From Antiquaquibacter oligotrophicus (lineage in GTDB: Bacteria > Actinomycetota > Actinomycetes > Actinomycetales > Microbacteriaceae): a stretch of 64,000 nucleotides of DNA. Under the pieces are notes generated by a model. It saw only the letters and a list, made by a program, of their open reading frames with translations, made no database searches and had not been told where the DNA came from. Below, in pieces: positions 36,491 to 46,713 of the stretch. Position 1 is the first letter of the stretch. Every line of letters begins with the position of its first letter. Location: NCBI RefSeq assembly GCF_020535405.1, contig NZ_CP085036.1:1674001-1738000 (forward strand), read 5' to 3'. The translations under genes and the position numbers were made by a program.

Positions 36491-37506
36491 CACGGTGCCT
36501 CCCCCGATCCGATGAGCGTGCCGAGTCGCGCGACGTCGCGCTCCGCGTGGTCCTGCCTCACATAGAGGGTGAGGTCGGCCACGCGCCGCGCGTGAACATC
36601 ATCGAGTGCGAGCGGGGCGGGCCCCAGTGTGTGCCCCGCGATGGTGAGCACCTCCTCGGCGATGTGCGCGACGGTGCTGCGCACTCGTTGCGCTTCGATC
36701 TCGATATCGCCGCCGCCGCTGTCGACGTGGGCTGCCGCCGCGGAAAGCACCGTGCGGCCGGCGTGGAGGAGAAGGTCGAGACGACCCAGCTGGAGCGCGC
36801 CGATCTGATCGAGCTCGCGACGGGAGAGCTTCTCCGCCACCGATCTGGCGAGTGCGACCGCACCGCCGAACCACACCGCGGCGACACCCATGCCGCCCCA
36901 GGCGAAACCGGGACGACGCAAATACCACTCGTCGTCGCCGACAGGGGTGGCTGGCACCGCGGCGAGAGTGACACTCTCGCTCTGCACATTCGTGAGGCCG
37001 CGCGCGAACCACCCGCCGGAATCGACGGCGATGCCGGGGTTGCGGAGGTCGACGGAGAAAAGGCGTCGAGAACGTTTGCCCGTGTGAGCGGTGATGAGCG
37101 CGCGATCGAGGACCCCCGCGAGCGAGCACCACGGTTTCGTGCCGTCGAGAAGCGACGCGTCGCCGGAGGCCCGCGCGGTCACCGCGACCCCTGGCCCCTC
37201 CGCGGCGTACACACCCCACGTCGACGACTCTTCGCCGTGCAGCCCGGCCTGATCGAGGATCGCGAGCGCGTCGAGGTGCGGTTCCAGCACGCGCGCACAC
37301 GTGAGATCCGCGGCACCCGCGGTCGCCAACAACTCCCACAGCTCGCGTGTCCTACCCGAGCCGGGCAGCGGCGCAGACGATCCGACTTCGCGCGCGAAGT
37401 GGAGGCACGCGTCAATGTTGTCGCCGGCGGCGGATGCACGGGCGGCGACGTCGTCGAGGTGCGAGAGCCACGCGGCATCCGTCTCGCCGAGCACTACCGC
37501 CGTCAC
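36487..37506 (-). CDS. Acyl-CoA dehydrogenase-like flavoprotein
   Basis: 339-aa protein, about 40 residues shorter than canonical acyl-CoA dehydrogenases. It keeps the middle beta-domain layout (GTKPWCSLAGVLDRALITA) and a C-terminal helical bundle with RSVAEKLSRRELDQIGALQLGRLD (shown in part). The canonical catalytic Glu loop near the C-terminus is not obvious, so the reaction may be dehydrogenation or hydroxylation of a carrier-bound or free substrate. GTG 37506 overlaps the GT2 stop by 4 nt. Confidence 0.75.
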   Translation of the reverse strand: MTAVVLGETDAAWLSHLDDVAARASAAGDNIDACLHFAREVGSSAPLPGSGRTRELWELLATAGAADLTCARVLEPHLDALAILDQAGLHGEESSTWGVYAAEGPGVAVTARASGDASLLDGTKPWCSLAGVLDRALITAHTGKRSRRLFSVDLRNPGIAVDSGGWFARGLTNVQSESVTLAAVPATPVGDDEWYLRRPGFAWGGMGVAAVWFGGAVALARSVAEKLSRRELDQIGALQLGRLDLLLHAGRTVLSAAAAHVDSGGGDIEIEAQRVRSTVAHIAEEVLTIAGHTLGPAPLALDDVHARRVADLTLYVRQDHAERDVARLGTLIGSGEAPW

Positions 37507-38225
37507 CCGACCGCCTCCAGGGGTGCGTCACCGAGGGCCGCGAGATAACCGGCGAAGCCACCCGGTGTTCGTCCGACCAGACGGGCCGACGTCGTCACGG
37601 GTGACCCGTCGAGGTTCACCACACGCGCGCCCGCGTCGCGTGCGGCGGCAACGAGGCGCGAGTCCTCGTGCTCCCGCACCGGCTCGAAGCCGCCCACGTC
37701 GCGATACACGGATGCCCGTATCCCCAGGCTCGCGCCGTGCACGGCGCCGGGCGGCGAGGCGTCCTCGCGCGAGCCCCACGCGGCACGTCGGGCGGGGGAG
37801 AGGTCGTGCAGCTCGGGCAGCACTGTTCCGAGGGTGACATCGGCTCCGGCATCCGCGAGGGCGAGCTGGTTGCTCAGCCACTCCGCGGGCACGCGAGAGT
37901 CCGCGTCCGTGTTGGCGATCCACACCCGGTCTGCTGCCGACCGCGTGCGCTCGAGTGCTCGGAGGACGCCAATGGATCGTGCCGATCCCACACTGGCGAC
38001 GTCGACAGTGAGTGTCTCGGCCACGGAAAGAAGACCGCGAAGCGCGAACCGCACAACCTCGACCGAGTCATCCTGGCAGGAGTCGAGCACGAGCGTCACA
38101 CGAACCCGCACGCCCGGGTGTGAACGTCGAAGATGGGCCATCGCCGTCGACAGGGCGATGAGGCACGACGGCAGCCGCTCCGCTTCGTCGCGCGCGGGCA
38201 CAACGATGCAGACTTCCTCGATCAC
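37503..38225 (-). CDS. Glycosyltransferase family 2
   Basis: 240-aa GT-A glycosyltransferase. N-terminal nucleotide-binding strand CIVVPARDEAERLPSCL (residues ~6-22), metal-binding region NTDADSRVPAEW and acceptor-side HGASLGIRASVYRDVGGFEPV. GTG 38225 lies 5 nt after the Dps stop. First gene of the four-gene module; no membrane helix, so a cytoplasmic enzyme adding a sugar to a soluble or carrier-linked acceptor. Confidence 0.87.
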   Translation of the reverse strand: MIEEVCIVVPARDEAERLPSCLIALSTAMAHLRRSHPGVRVRVTLVLDSCQDDSVEVVRFALRGLLSVAETLTVDVASVGSARSIGVLRALERTRSAADRVWIANTDADSRVPAEWLSNQLALADAGADVTLGTVLPELHDLSPARRAAWGSREDASPPGAVHGASLGIRASVYRDVGGFEPVREHEDSRLVAAARDAGARVVNLDGSPVTTSARLVGRTPGGFAGYLAALGDAPLEAVG

Positions 38226-38230
38226 GCGTG

Positions 38231-38764
38231 TTACTTCTTCGCGGAGGGAGTGCGATTCTCGGCGGAGACCATCCACGCGAACTGCTCGAGTCGCTCGATG
38301 ATGGCGTGCAGCAGGTCGGCGCTCGTGGGGTCCTCATCGTCGACGTCGTCGTGCACGTCGCGGCACGAGATGACGGTCGCCTCCAGTCGCTCGGTGATGA
38401 GGTCGACGGTTGTCGCGGTGTCGACTTCGCCCGCGGGGTACTCGGGCAGGGTCGTGGTGTCCGCGACGGTGTCGCTGCGACCGTCGGGCAGGCCGTGGAG
38501 GGCGCGCATACGCTCGGCGATCGTGTCGCTGAAGGTGCGGGCATCCTCGATGATCTCGTCGAGCACGCGGTGGGTGTCACGGAAGTTTTTGCCCACGACA
38601 TTCCAGTGGGCCTGTTTGCCCTGCATCTGCAGCTCGAGCAGATCCACGAGTACGCGCTGCAGGTTGTCGAGGAGCTGCTTCGATGCGACGAAACCTTTCT
38701 CCGCGTTCTGCTGTCGCGTCTGGCGCGAACCCTTGCGTGTCGTCGATGTCGTGGTGTCAGCCAT
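38231..38764 (-). CDS. dps: Dps-family DNA-binding ferritin-like protein
   Basis: 177-aa mini-ferritin with a lysine/arginine-rich N-terminal tail (about residues 1-25) for DNA binding. The inter-subunit ferroxidase ligands are visible in QAHWNVVGKNFRDTHRVLDEIIED (shown in part). ATG 38764 is preceded by GGAGGAAA; the longer frame to 38854 is discounted. Protects DNA under oxidative stress and stores iron. Upstream and same-strand with the GT2 module, 5 nt apart. Confidence 0.93.
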   Translation of the reverse strand: MADTTTSTTRKGSRQTRQQNAEKGFVASKQLLDNLQRVLVDLLELQMQGKQAHWNVVGKNFRDTHRVLDEIIEDARTFSDTIAERMRALHGLPDGRSDTVADTTTLPEYPAGEVDTATTVDLITERLEATVISCRDVHDDVDDEDPTSADLLHAIIERLEQFAWMVSAENRTPSAKK

Positions 38765-39176
38765 GGCCGTTTCCTCCCGTTGCATGGTCCAGTTCGGCGC
38801 GAGACTCACGTGCCGGTGCCACCTCCACGGCGAAACCCGACTGCACGAGTGCACCGTTGACGATGAGTGCGGCGCTGAGGCGCACCGGCCATCCGAGGTG
38901 CGGCAGCACTTCGACGGGGATCGGACACGACACGACGCCTTCCGCGATCGTCACCGCGCTCACCGGAAGGCCCTGACGTAGCAGTCGGCGGGCATCCCAC
39001 AGATGGGCATCGGCGACGGCGCCGCGTTCGAGTCGGATTCCGAACTCGGATCCGGAGGGGTCGCTCACGATGAGCACGGCCGTGTCGGCCGCGGTCATGA
39101 GTGCGCGTGTGGTGGAGAAGTGGACCTCCGCGACACGCGCGTCGTAGGTGACGCGAACGGCGGTGAGTCTCGGCAT
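38757..39176 (-). CDS. 139-aa hypothetical protein upstream of dps
   Basis: Soluble protein rich in beta strands (TAVRVTYDARVAEVHFSTTRAL), with no signal peptide, helices or family I recognise; it ends in a Gly/His tail (GGNGHG). Its stop overlaps the dps start by 8 nt and its last codons contain the dps ribosome-binding site, so the two are co-translated. ATG 39176 starts it. Confidence 0.65.
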   Translation of the reverse strand: MPRLTAVRVTYDARVAEVHFSTTRALMTAADTAVLIVSDPSGSEFGIRLERGAVADAHLWDARRLLRQGLPVSAVTIAEGVVSCPIPVEVLPHLGWPVRLSAALIVNGALVQSGFAVEVAPARESRAELDHATGGNGHG

Positions 39177-39250
39177 GCCATCACGGTACGAGGAGCGCGG
39201 ATGCCGGACCAGGGCTTGCCCTGAAGCGCCGCGTCCGCTATCGACCCCAC

Positions 39251-39314
39251 CCGTGAGGTGCCCACTTCGGCTGGTGTTTTCGCAACAGCACCCACCGAAC
39301 TGGGCACCTCACGG
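39251..39314. repeat. Large intergenic inverted repeat
   Basis: Two 20-bp arms (39251-39270 and 39295-39314) match as inverted copies at 19 of 20 positions, with a 24-bp centre that itself has partial symmetry around TTTTCGC. It fills the gap between the MMPL stop and the hypothetical gene, both leftward. It could be a terminator-like hairpin, though without a T tract, or a dispersed REP/MITE-like element; CAACAGCACCCA from its centre recurs at 51188-51199. Confidence 0.7.
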
Positions 39315-39328
39315 TGCGAGTGAGCGAG

Positions 39329-41635
39329 CTAGTGGAGCGGATGCTGGCGCTCGAGGGCGGAGCCCTCGACGTCGACGTTCGGGATGATGCGATCCAGCCA
39401 GCCGGGCAGCCACCACGCGGCGCGTCCGAGCAAGTTCATGATGGCGGGCATGAGGAGCATCCGAACGATGAACGCGTCGACGAGCACACCGAACGCGAGG
39501 CCGAAACCGAGGGCTCGCACGATCACCGACTCGGAGAAGACGAAGCCACCGAACACCGAGACCATGATCGCGCCGGCCGCGATGACGACGGCGCGACCCG
39601 CACGGAAGCCTTGCGCGACGGCCAGTCGTGCTGGCGCTCCGTGGACGAAGGCCTCTCTCATTCCCGTCGCGAGGAAGAGTTGGTAATCCATCGCAAGGCC
39701 GAAGAGGATTCCGACGAGCAGGATCGGCAAGAAGCTCAGGATGGGGCCGGTCGAGTGGATGCCGAACACGGGCGCCAACCATCCCCACTGGAAGACGGCG
39801 ACGAGCGCACCGTAGGTGGCGAACAGCGACAGGATGAAGCCGCCCGTCGCGATGAGCGGTACCAGAAGCGATCGGAACACGATGATCATGATCACGAGCG
39901 AGAGCCCGACAACCACGGTCAAGTAGATCGGCAGAACGGCGGCAAGACTTTCGGAGATGTCGATGTTGATGGCCGCCTGACCCGCGACACCGAGTACACC
40001 CTCGCCGAGGGGATCGAGCGAGCGCAACTCGCGTACGAGCTCTTCCGTGGAGGAGCTATTGGGGCCATCGACGGGAATGATCTGGAATGCCGCGAGGCGG
40101 TTGTCGGATGACACATCGATGGGCGCGACGGCGACAACATCCGGTTCGTCTGCGATGGCACCCGCGACCTCGGCCTGAAGGCCCAACACGGCGTCGTCTT
40201 CGGTGCCGTCCGGCAGTTGCGCGGTAACGAGCAGCGTGCTGTTCGCACCCTCGCCGAACGCCTCCGCCGTGAGCGTGTGCGCGATGTAGGACGCCGACTC
40301 CACGGGTTCCGACGATCCGTCCGGCAAGCCGAGGCGCATCGACGCCGCGGGTAGCGCAACCGTCACGAGCGCGGCGACAGTCACAAGGATCGTGACGAGG
40401 GAGCGCGCGAGCGACTGGGGTTTCACCGCGGCAGTGGCGGGGGCATCCGCGAGGGCGGCGCGTGCGCGCTTGCTCAGCAGTCGCTCGCCGAGCAGACCGA
40501 GCAGTGCCGGGGTGAGGGTCACGGCAAGCAGCACGGCGACCGCAACACACACCGCACCGACAACACCCATGACCGAGAGGAACGGGATGCCCGTGACCAT
40601 GAGCGCGAGGAGTGCCACGATCACGGTCGAACCGGCGAAAACGACCGCGTTACCCGCGGTGCCGTTGGCGAGACCGATCGACTCCACCACGTCGGCGCCC
40701 TGGCGTAGTTGTTTGCGGTGGCGATTGATGATGAAGAGCGAGTAGTCGATGCCGACCGCGAGTCCGAGCATGACTCCGAGCACGGGCGTCACCGAGGCCA
40801 TCTCGACGATGCCGGAGAACGATAGCGAGGCGAGGACTCCGACCGCGACTCCCACGATGGCGGTGATGATCGGGAACGCCGCAGCGATGATCGAGCCGAG
40901 CATGACCAGGAGCACGATGCCGGCGATGAGGAGTCCGATCGCCTCGCCGATGCCGAAGATCTGCGGGATGCCCTGAGCGATTTCGGTGGAGAACGCCACC
41001 TCGACTCCGGGGATCGCCTCCGACTCGAAGTGTTCGACGACCGCGCGCTTGGACTCGTCCGGCAGTTCGAGTCGTGTCACATCGAACCCCACGTTGACTA
41101 CTGCAGTCGCGCCATCTTCCGACACAAGTCGAATGGGTGCCGAAAGTTCCGCGAGCTCCGCCCCCAACGCGAGCTGCTCGGCCTGGGCCTCGAGCTCGGC
41201 AGGGACCGGTAGGCCGAACTGTTCGACCTGGGCGAGGGCGGCATCGACCTGCGCCTGACCATCGGCGAGTTCGGCGAGCTGTGCCTCGCGTTCGGCCGTC
41301 GTGGCGAAGGGGTCGATCACCTGTGACACGTTGGGTAGGCCGTCGGCGTCGGCTGCGAGGGCGCTGATCGCCTCTCGCTGCTCTGCGCTGAACTCCCCGC
41401 TCTCCGAGTGGAAGACGACCGTGCCCGATGCCCCCGCGTAGTCGGGCAGTTCCTGCTCGAGCTCCTGGATGACAGCGGATGACTCGGTGTTCGGGATGTC
41501 GAAGTTGGTGACGATCCCGCCGAAGCCGATGGCGAAGCCACCGCCCGCGAGCGCAATGACGCCCAGCCACGCTCCGATGACGATCCACGCGCGGCGTGCG
41601 GCGAACGTTCCGATTCGGTGCAGCAGTTCTGCCAT
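39329..41635 (-). CDS. MMPL/RND-family membrane transporter
   Basis: 768-aa exporter with two repeats, each one helix, a large extracytoplasmic domain and five helices. The first helix is at residues ~15-40, loop 1 about 45-190, helices to ~370, then the second repeat. Conserved stretches: GVAVGVLASLSFSG, GLAVGIDYSLFIINRHRKQLRQG (shown in part) and LFGLAMDYQLFLATGMREA, the GxxxDY signature of proton-coupled MMPL proteins. Divergent from a TetR gene with a shared operator. Likely a drug, lipid or toxic-compound exporter repressed by that TetR. Confidence 0.93.
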   Translation of the reverse strand: MAELLHRIGTFAARRAWIVIGAWLGVIALAGGGFAIGFGGIVTNFDIPNTESSAVIQELEQELPDYAGASGTVVFHSESGEFSAEQREAISALAADADGLPNVSQVIDPFATTAEREAQLAELADGQAQVDAALAQVEQFGLPVPAELEAQAEQLALGAELAELSAPIRLVSEDGATAVVNVGFDVTRLELPDESKRAVVEHFESEAIPGVEVAFSTEIAQGIPQIFGIGEAIGLLIAGIVLLVMLGSIIAAAFPIITAIVGVAVGVLASLSFSGIVEMASVTPVLGVMLGLAVGIDYSLFIINRHRKQLRQGADVVESIGLANGTAGNAVVFAGSTVIVALLALMVTGIPFLSVMGVVGAVCVAVAVLLAVTLTPALLGLLGERLLSKRARAALADAPATAAVKPQSLARSLVTILVTVAALVTVALPAASMRLGLPDGSSEPVESASYIAHTLTAEAFGEGANSTLLVTAQLPDGTEDDAVLGLQAEVAGAIADEPDVVAVAPIDVSSDNRLAAFQIIPVDGPNSSSTEELVRELRSLDPLGEGVLGVAGQAAINIDISESLAAVLPIYLTVVVGLSLVIMIIVFRSLLVPLIATGGFILSLFATYGALVAVFQWGWLAPVFGIHSTGPILSFLPILLVGILFGLAMDYQLFLATGMREAFVHGAPARLAVAQGFRAGRAVVIAAGAIMVSVFGGFVFSESVIVRALGFGLAFGVLVDAFIVRMLLMPAIMNLLGRAAWWLPGWLDRIIPNVDVEGSALERQHPLH

Positions 41636-41655
41636 GGTGTCCTCTCGAGTCGGTT

Positions 41656-41678
41656 CATAATACGAGACGTTGCGTCTC
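41656..41678. promoter_or_regulatory. Divergent promoter with TetR operator
   Basis: GAGACG (41664-41669) and CGTCTC (41673-41678) form a perfect inverted repeat around TTG. Immediately beside it, CATAAT (41656-41661, rightward) and TATTAT (41657-41662 read leftward) are overlapping -10 candidates for the two divergent genes. For the MMPL promoter the palindrome falls in the -35/-10 spacer, well placed for repression. The leftward -35 (AGTTTC) is poor. Confidence 0.6.
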
Positions 41679-41702
41679 AGAAACTGCCAGTACCATGAAC
41701 GA

Positions 41703-42242
41703 ATGTCGATGGAGCGTCGCCCCGGAGCTGTGCGCAGCGAGAAGTCGCGGCTCGCGATCCTCTCGGCGGCGTCGCGGCAGTTCGCCGAGAAGGGCTACGA
41801 CCACCTCACCATCGAGGGCATCGCGGCAGAGGCCGGCGTCGGCAAGCAGACCATCTATCGCTGGTGGGGCACCAAAACCGCCCTCGTTGCGGAGTGCCTG
41901 GTCGAGGGGATGCTCATCCCCGTGCCACTGCGCCCCCAGGGGTCAGGCGACCTCAGGGCCGACGTGGAGGCGTGGGTTCGCAGCATCGTCGATTTCATCC
42001 CCGGCAACGAGTCCCTCATGCGATCGCTCATCATCGCCGCGGCGGAGGACCCCGACGTGGCGACGACCATGAACGAGCGCCTCGGCATCCTTCCGACCAA
42101 CGACGACGACGGCGCCCTGCCGATGGAACTCGTCGAAGCGGTGCTCGGGGCCATCATCGTCCGTTCCCTTCGGCGCGGCACCTTCGACGAGGGATTCGCC
42201 GAGCGGCTTGTCGCCGTGCTCCTGCCCGACACTGTCGCCTAG
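41703..42242 (+). CDS. TetR-family transcriptional repressor
   Basis: 179-aa regulator. Helix-turn-helix HLTIEGIAAEAGVGKQTIYRWW at about residues 34-55 (shown in part), followed by a helical ligand-binding domain. ATG 41703 (or 41709) is chosen because the longer frame would begin inside the operator. Divergent from the MMPL exporter 67 bp away, with the palindrome between, so it most likely represses the exporter and itself. Confidence 0.92.
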   Translation: MSMERRPGAVRSEKSRLAILSAASRQFAEKGYDHLTIEGIAAEAGVGKQTIYRWWGTKTALVAECLVEGMLIPVPLRPQGSGDLRADVEAWVRSIVDFIPGNESLMRSLIIAAAEDPDVATTMNERLGILPTNDDDGALPMELVEAVLGAIIVRSLRRGTFDEGFAERLVAVLLPDTVA

Positions 42243-42325
42243 CCTCTGGCGCGACCGCTGACAAGCCCCCCGGCGGGCCGCCGCGCGCACCTATGCTCTG
42301 GATCACACCACGAGCAAGGAGAAGT

Positions 42326-44422
42326 GTGGAAACCTGGCCCGGATCACCCTTTCCGCTGGGCGCGACCCTTCGTCACGACGGCACCAACTTCGCGATCTTC
42401 AGCGAAGTCGCCGAGAAGATCGAACTCTGCCTCTTCGACGAGGACGGCACCGAGACGCGGGTTCCGCTCGTCGAGGTCGACGCGTACATCTGGCACGCCT
42501 TTGTCCCCGGCATCGGGGCGGGTCAGCGCTACGGATACCGCGTCCACGGCCCCTACGACCCCGCGCAGGGTCAGCGGGCTAACCCCAACAAACTCCTACT
42601 CGACCCGTACGCGAAGGCGACGAGCGGTGACATCGACTGGGACCAGTCCCTCTTCGGCTATACGTTCGGCGACCCGGACTCCCGCAACGACGAGGACTCC
42701 GCGTCGCACATGATGCTGGGTGTCGTGGTGGACAGCGACTTCGACTGGTCGGGCGACGAGCGGCCGCGCATCCCCTACAACCGCACGGTCATCTACGAAG
42801 CTCACGTCAAGGGGCTCACCCAACTCCACCCGGACGTGCCCGAGCATCAGCGCGGCACCTACAGTGCCGTCGCGCATCCGTCGGTGATCAACCACCTTAA
42901 AAGGATCGGCGTCACGGCGATCGAACTCATGCCCGTGCACCAGTTCGTCAACGACTCGACGCTTCAAGACAAGGGACTCTCCAACTACTGGGGCTACAAC
43001 ACCATCGGGTTCTTCGCCCCGCACGCCGGCTACGCGTCGGGCGGCGACCGCGGCGAGCAGGTCGACGAGTTCAAGTCGATGGTGCGTGCACTCCACGAGG
43101 CGGGTATCGAGGTCATCCTCGACGTCGTCTACAACCACACAGCGGAGGGCAACCACCTCGGGCCGACGCTGTCGTTCCGCGGCATCGACAATGCCGCCTA
43201 CTACCGACTCGTCGAGGATGACCCGCAGTTCTACATGGACTACACGGGCACCGGCAACTCGTTGAACGTGCGCCACCCGCATTCGCTGCAGCTCATCATG
43301 GATTCGCTGCGCTACTGGGTGACCGAGATGCACGTCGACGGTTTCCGCTTCGACCTCGCGGCCACCCTCGCACGCGAGTTCTACGAGGTCGACCGGCTCG
43401 CGACCTTCTTCGAGCTGGTGCAGCAGGATCCGATCGTCTCCCAGGTCAAGCTCATCGCCGAACCGTGGGATGTCGGGCCGGGCGGGTACCAGGTCGGCAA
43501 CTTTCCGCCGCAATGGACGGAGTGGAACGGCAAGTACCGCGACACCGTCCGCGACTTCTGGCGCGGCGAGCCGTCCACGATCGGCGAGTTCGCGGAGCGC
43601 CTGAGCGGTTCGGCGGACCTCTACGAGGGTGAGGGGCGCCGGCCCGTGGCATCCATCAACTTCGTCACCGCTCACGACGGTTTCACCCTGCGCGACCTCG
43701 TGTCGTACAACGAGAAGCACAACGAGGCCAACGGCGAGGACTCTCAGGACGGCGAATCGCACAACCGTTCATGGAATGGCGGCGTCGAGGGTGAGACGGA
43801 TGACGCGACCGTACTCGCCATCCGTGCCCGCCAGCAGCGCAACTTCCTCGCGACGCTGCTCCTGTCGCAGGGCGTTCCGATGATCGCGCACGGCGACGAA
43901 CTGGGTCGCACCCAGCTCGGCAACAACAACACCTACGCGCAGGACTCCGAGCTCACGTGGATCCACTGGGACGACGCCGACCAGGGGCTCATCGAGTTCA
44001 CGGCGGCCGTCGCGGCACTACGCGACGAGCACCCCACGTTCCGGCGGATCCGTTTCTTCAACGGGCGCCCGGTCACGCGTGGTGTCGGGGAGCCCCTTCC
44101 CGACATCGAGTGGCTCGCTCCCGACGGCAACGCGATGTCGGAGGAGGACTGGGACGCCGACTTCGTCAAGGCGGCGACCGCGTTCCTCAACGGTCAGGGC
44201 ATTCGAGGCCGGGATGCCCGTGGTCGCCGCATCACGGATGACAACGTTCTCCTCCTGTTCAACGCGGCCGAGGTCGACGTCGACTTCACGCTGCCCGGCG
44301 AGGAGTATGGAGGGCGCTGGTCGGTCGCCGTCGACACGTCGGGTGCCGCACCTGCGGAACTCCGTGCTGGCGAGACGCTCAGTGTGATGTCCCGATCGCT
44401 TCTCGTTCTGGTGGCGGCATGA
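42326..44422 (+). CDS. glgX: Glycogen debranching enzyme GlgX/TreX
   Basis: 698-aa GH13 isoamylase-type enzyme that removes alpha-1,6 branches. GTG 42326 follows AAGGAGAA; earlier in-frame codons belong to the TetR gene region. N-terminal CBM48-like domain (about 1-150), then the catalytic barrel with [18 protein letters not shown] (nucleophile Asp), AEPWDVG (acid/base Glu) and [10 protein letters not shown]. The stop overlaps treY (ATGA), so this copy serves as TreX: debranched glycogen chains are fed to TreY and TreZ. Confidence 0.95.
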   Translation: METWPGSPFPLGATLRHDGTNFAIFSEVAEKIELCLFDEDGTETRVPLVEVDAYIWHAFVPGIGAGQRYGYRVHGPYDPAQGQRANPNKLLLDPYAKATSGDIDWDQSLFGYTFGDPDSRNDEDSASHMMLGVVVDSDFDWSGDERPRIPYNRTVIYEAHVKGLTQLHPDVPEHQRGTYSAVAHPSVINHLKRIGVTAIELMPVHQFVNDSTLQDKGLSNYWGYNTIGFFAPHAGYASGGDRGEQVDEFKSMVRALHEAGIEVILDVVYNHTAEGNHLGPTLSFRGIDNAAYYRLVEDDPQFYMDYTGTGNSLNVRHPHSLQLIMDSLRYWVTEMHVDGFRFDLAATLAREFYEVDRLATFFELVQQDPIVSQVKLIAEPWDVGPGGYQVGNFPPQWTEWNGKYRDTVRDFWRGEPSTIGEFAERLSGSADLYEGEGRRPVASINFVTAHDGFTLRDLVSYNEKHNEANGEDSQDGESHNRSWNGGVEGETDDATVLAIRARQQRNFLATLLLSQGVPMIAHGDELGRTQLGNNNTYAQDSELTWIHWDDADQGLIEFTAAVAALRDEHPTFRRIRFFNGRPVTRGVGEPLPDIEWLAPDGNAMSEEDWDADFVKAATAFLNGQGIRGRDARGRRITDDNVLLLFNAAEVDVDFTLPGEEYGGRWSVAVDTSGAAPAELRAGETLSVMSRSLLVLVAA

Positions 44423-46713
44423 GCATCCCGTACTCCACCTATCGTCTGCAGATTCGTGCTGGCTTCGACCTCTACGACGCGGCGGCGCTCGCCGACTACC
44501 TTCGCGAGCTCGGCGCCGACTGGATCTATCTGTCCCCGCTGCTCGAGGCGAGCGCCGGGTCGGATCACGGCTACGACGTCGTCGACCATTCGCGCGTCGA
44601 CCCGTCGCGGGGTGGTGCCGACGGCCTTGCCGCACTCGGCGCGACCGCGCACGAGCACGGTATGGGTGTGCTCGTCGACATCGTTCCCAATCACGTCGGG
44701 GTCGCGGTGCCCCACGAGAACTCCTGGTGGTGGGACCTACTGACCTACGGGCGGCGCTCGCGCTACGCCGAAGCCTTCGACGTGGACTGGGACTTTGGTC
44801 GGGGCCGCATCCGGATTCCGATCCTCGGGGATGCGTCATCCGAGGCCCGGACGCCTCTCGAAGATCTCCGCATCATCGACGGGGAACTCGACTACTTCGG
44901 CACGCGGTTTCCCCTCGCGCCGGGTACGGCGGGCGACGACCCCGTCGCCGTTCACGAACGCCAGCACTACGAGCTCGTGGACTGGCGCCGAGCGGACAGC
45001 GAACTCAACTACCGGCGCTTTTTCGCCGTCAACTCGCTGGCCGCGATCCGCGTCGAGATCCCGTGGGTGTTCGAGGAATCGCACGCCGAGATCGTGCGGT
45101 GGTTGCGCGAGGGACTTGTTGACGGACTCCGCGTCGACCACCCCGATGGCCTCCTCGACCCCGGTGCCTACCTCGACGACCTCGCTCGCGCAGCCGGGTC
45201 GCCGTACGTGCTCGTCGAAAAGATTCTCGAGGGCGATGAGCAGCTCCCGCCGCACTGGCAGGCCGCAGGAACAACGGGCTACGACGCGCTCTCCGACATC
45301 GACCGGGTGCTCGTCGACCCGCGCGGCCGCGTGCGCCTCGATCGGCTGGAGGCCGCACTTCACGACGAGCCAGCGCCACCCTCGTGGCACGACCTGATCC
45401 ATGACACGCGTCGCGGCATCGCGGACGGCATCCTGCGCTCCGAGATCCTGCGGATCGCGCGACTTGTTCCCGGCATCGAGCGAGCGGATGACGCGATCGC
45501 CGAACTCGCAGCGTGCTTCCCCGTCTATCGCAGCTACCTGCCGTATGGCCTCGAGCACCTCGACGCGGCCTTCATCGAAGCGGACGTGCGCAGGCCAGAC
45601 CTGCGCGAGACACTCGGCGAGCTCGCGGCCGTGCTGCGCGATCCGTCCCACCCCGCCGCCCAGCGTCTCCAGCAGACGACCGGCATGGTGATGGCCAAGG
45701 GTGTCGAGGACACCGCGTTCTACCGCTACTCGAGACTCGCCTCCCTCACCGAGGTGGGCGGTGACCCCGCCGAGTTCTCCATCGACCTCGACGAGTTCCA
45801 CTCTCGCCAAGAGCGCCGGCAGGCGGTGTTCCCGGCGTCGCTGACCACCCTCACAACACACGACACCAAACGTGGCGAGGACGTCCGCGCGCGAATTGAC
45901 GTGCTCTCCGAGATGCCGGGCCGGTGGCGCGAGACACTCGACTCGTTGCGCGAGATCGCCCCGCTCGGCGACGGACCCCTCGAGAACCTCCTCTGGGAGT
46001 CGATCGTCGGCGCCTGGCCGGCCTCGCGCGACCGCCTGCTCGACTACGCCGTGAAGGCCTCACGCGAGGCCGGGGTGTCGACCACGTGGACGGCACCCAA
46101 CGAGGAGTTCGAGGCGAAACTCGCAGCCCTCGTCGACGCGGCGGTGGACGGGGATGCCCGGCCCATCGTCGAAGGCCTCGTGCGCGAGATCTCGGCGCCC
46201 GGCTGGAGCAACTCGCTCTCCGCCAAACTCATCCAACTGACGGCACCCGGAGTGCCCGACGTGTACCAGGGCAGCGAGTTCTGGGAGACCTCCCTCGTCG
46301 ACCCCGACAACCGTCGGCCCGTCGACTTCGACCTCCGTCGGGCCGCGCTCGCCGACCTCGATGCGGGCGCGCTTCCGCCCATCGACGAGAACGGGCACGC
46401 CAAACTCCTCGTCACCTCCCGCGCGCTCCGGCTGCGGCGCGACCGGCCGGAGCTGTTCACGCGGTACGCGCCGCTCGCCGTCGTTGGCGACCGTGCCGAA
46501 CACCTCGTCGCGTTCGACCGAGGGGGCGCGGTGACCCTCGCAACGCGACTCCCCGTGGGGTTGAACGCTGCGGGTGGCTGGGGGGACACCACCGTGCTGC
46601 TACCTCAGAGGGAGATGGTCGACGTGCTGACGGGTGAGGTGCACCTCGGAGGGGAGCTGGCCGTGGCATCCGTGCTCGAGCGCTACCCCGTCGCCCTGCT
46701 GGCGGTGACATGA
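44419..46713 (+). CDS. treY: Malto-oligosyltrehalose synthase TreY
   Basis: 764-aa GH13 enzyme that isomerises the reducing-end alpha-1,4 bond of maltodextrins to the alpha,alpha-1,1 bond. Begins with the family-typical [17 protein letters not shown]; the catalytic Asp lies in [10 protein letters not shown], the Glu in [10 protein letters not shown], and [12 protein letters not shown] is present. ATGA overlaps link it to glgX and treZ. Confidence 0.96.
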   Translation: MSIPYSTYRLQIRAGFDLYDAAALADYLRELGADWIYLSPLLEASAGSDHGYDVVDHSRVDPSRGGADGLAALGATAHEHGMGVLVDIVPNHVGVAVPHENSWWWDLLTYGRRSRYAEAFDVDWDFGRGRIRIPILGDASSEARTPLEDLRIIDGELDYFGTRFPLAPGTAGDDPVAVHERQHYELVDWRRADSELNYRRFFAVNSLAAIRVEIPWVFEESHAEIVRWLREGLVDGLRVDHPDGLLDPGAYLDDLARAAGSPYVLVEKILEGDEQLPPHWQAAGTTGYDALSDIDRVLVDPRGRVRLDRLEAALHDEPAPPSWHDLIHDTRRGIADGILRSEILRIARLVPGIERADDAIAELAACFPVYRSYLPYGLEHLDAAFIEADVRRPDLRETLGELAAVLRDPSHPAAQRLQQTTGMVMAKGVEDTAFYRYSRLASLTEVGGDPAEFSIDLDEFHSRQERRQAVFPASLTTLTTHDTKRGEDVRARIDVLSEMPGRWRETLDSLREIAPLGDGPLENLLWESIVGAWPASRDRLLDYAVKASREAGVSTTWTAPNEEFEAKLAALVDAAVDGDARPIVEGLVREISAPGWSNSLSAKLIQLTAPGVPDVYQGSEFWETSLVDPDNRRPVDFDLRRAALADLDAGALPPIDENGHAKLLVTSRALRLRRDRPELFTRYAPLAVVGDRAEHLVAFDRGGAVTLATRLPVGLNAAGGWGDTTVLLPQREMVDVLTGEVHLGGELAVASVLERYPVALLAVT

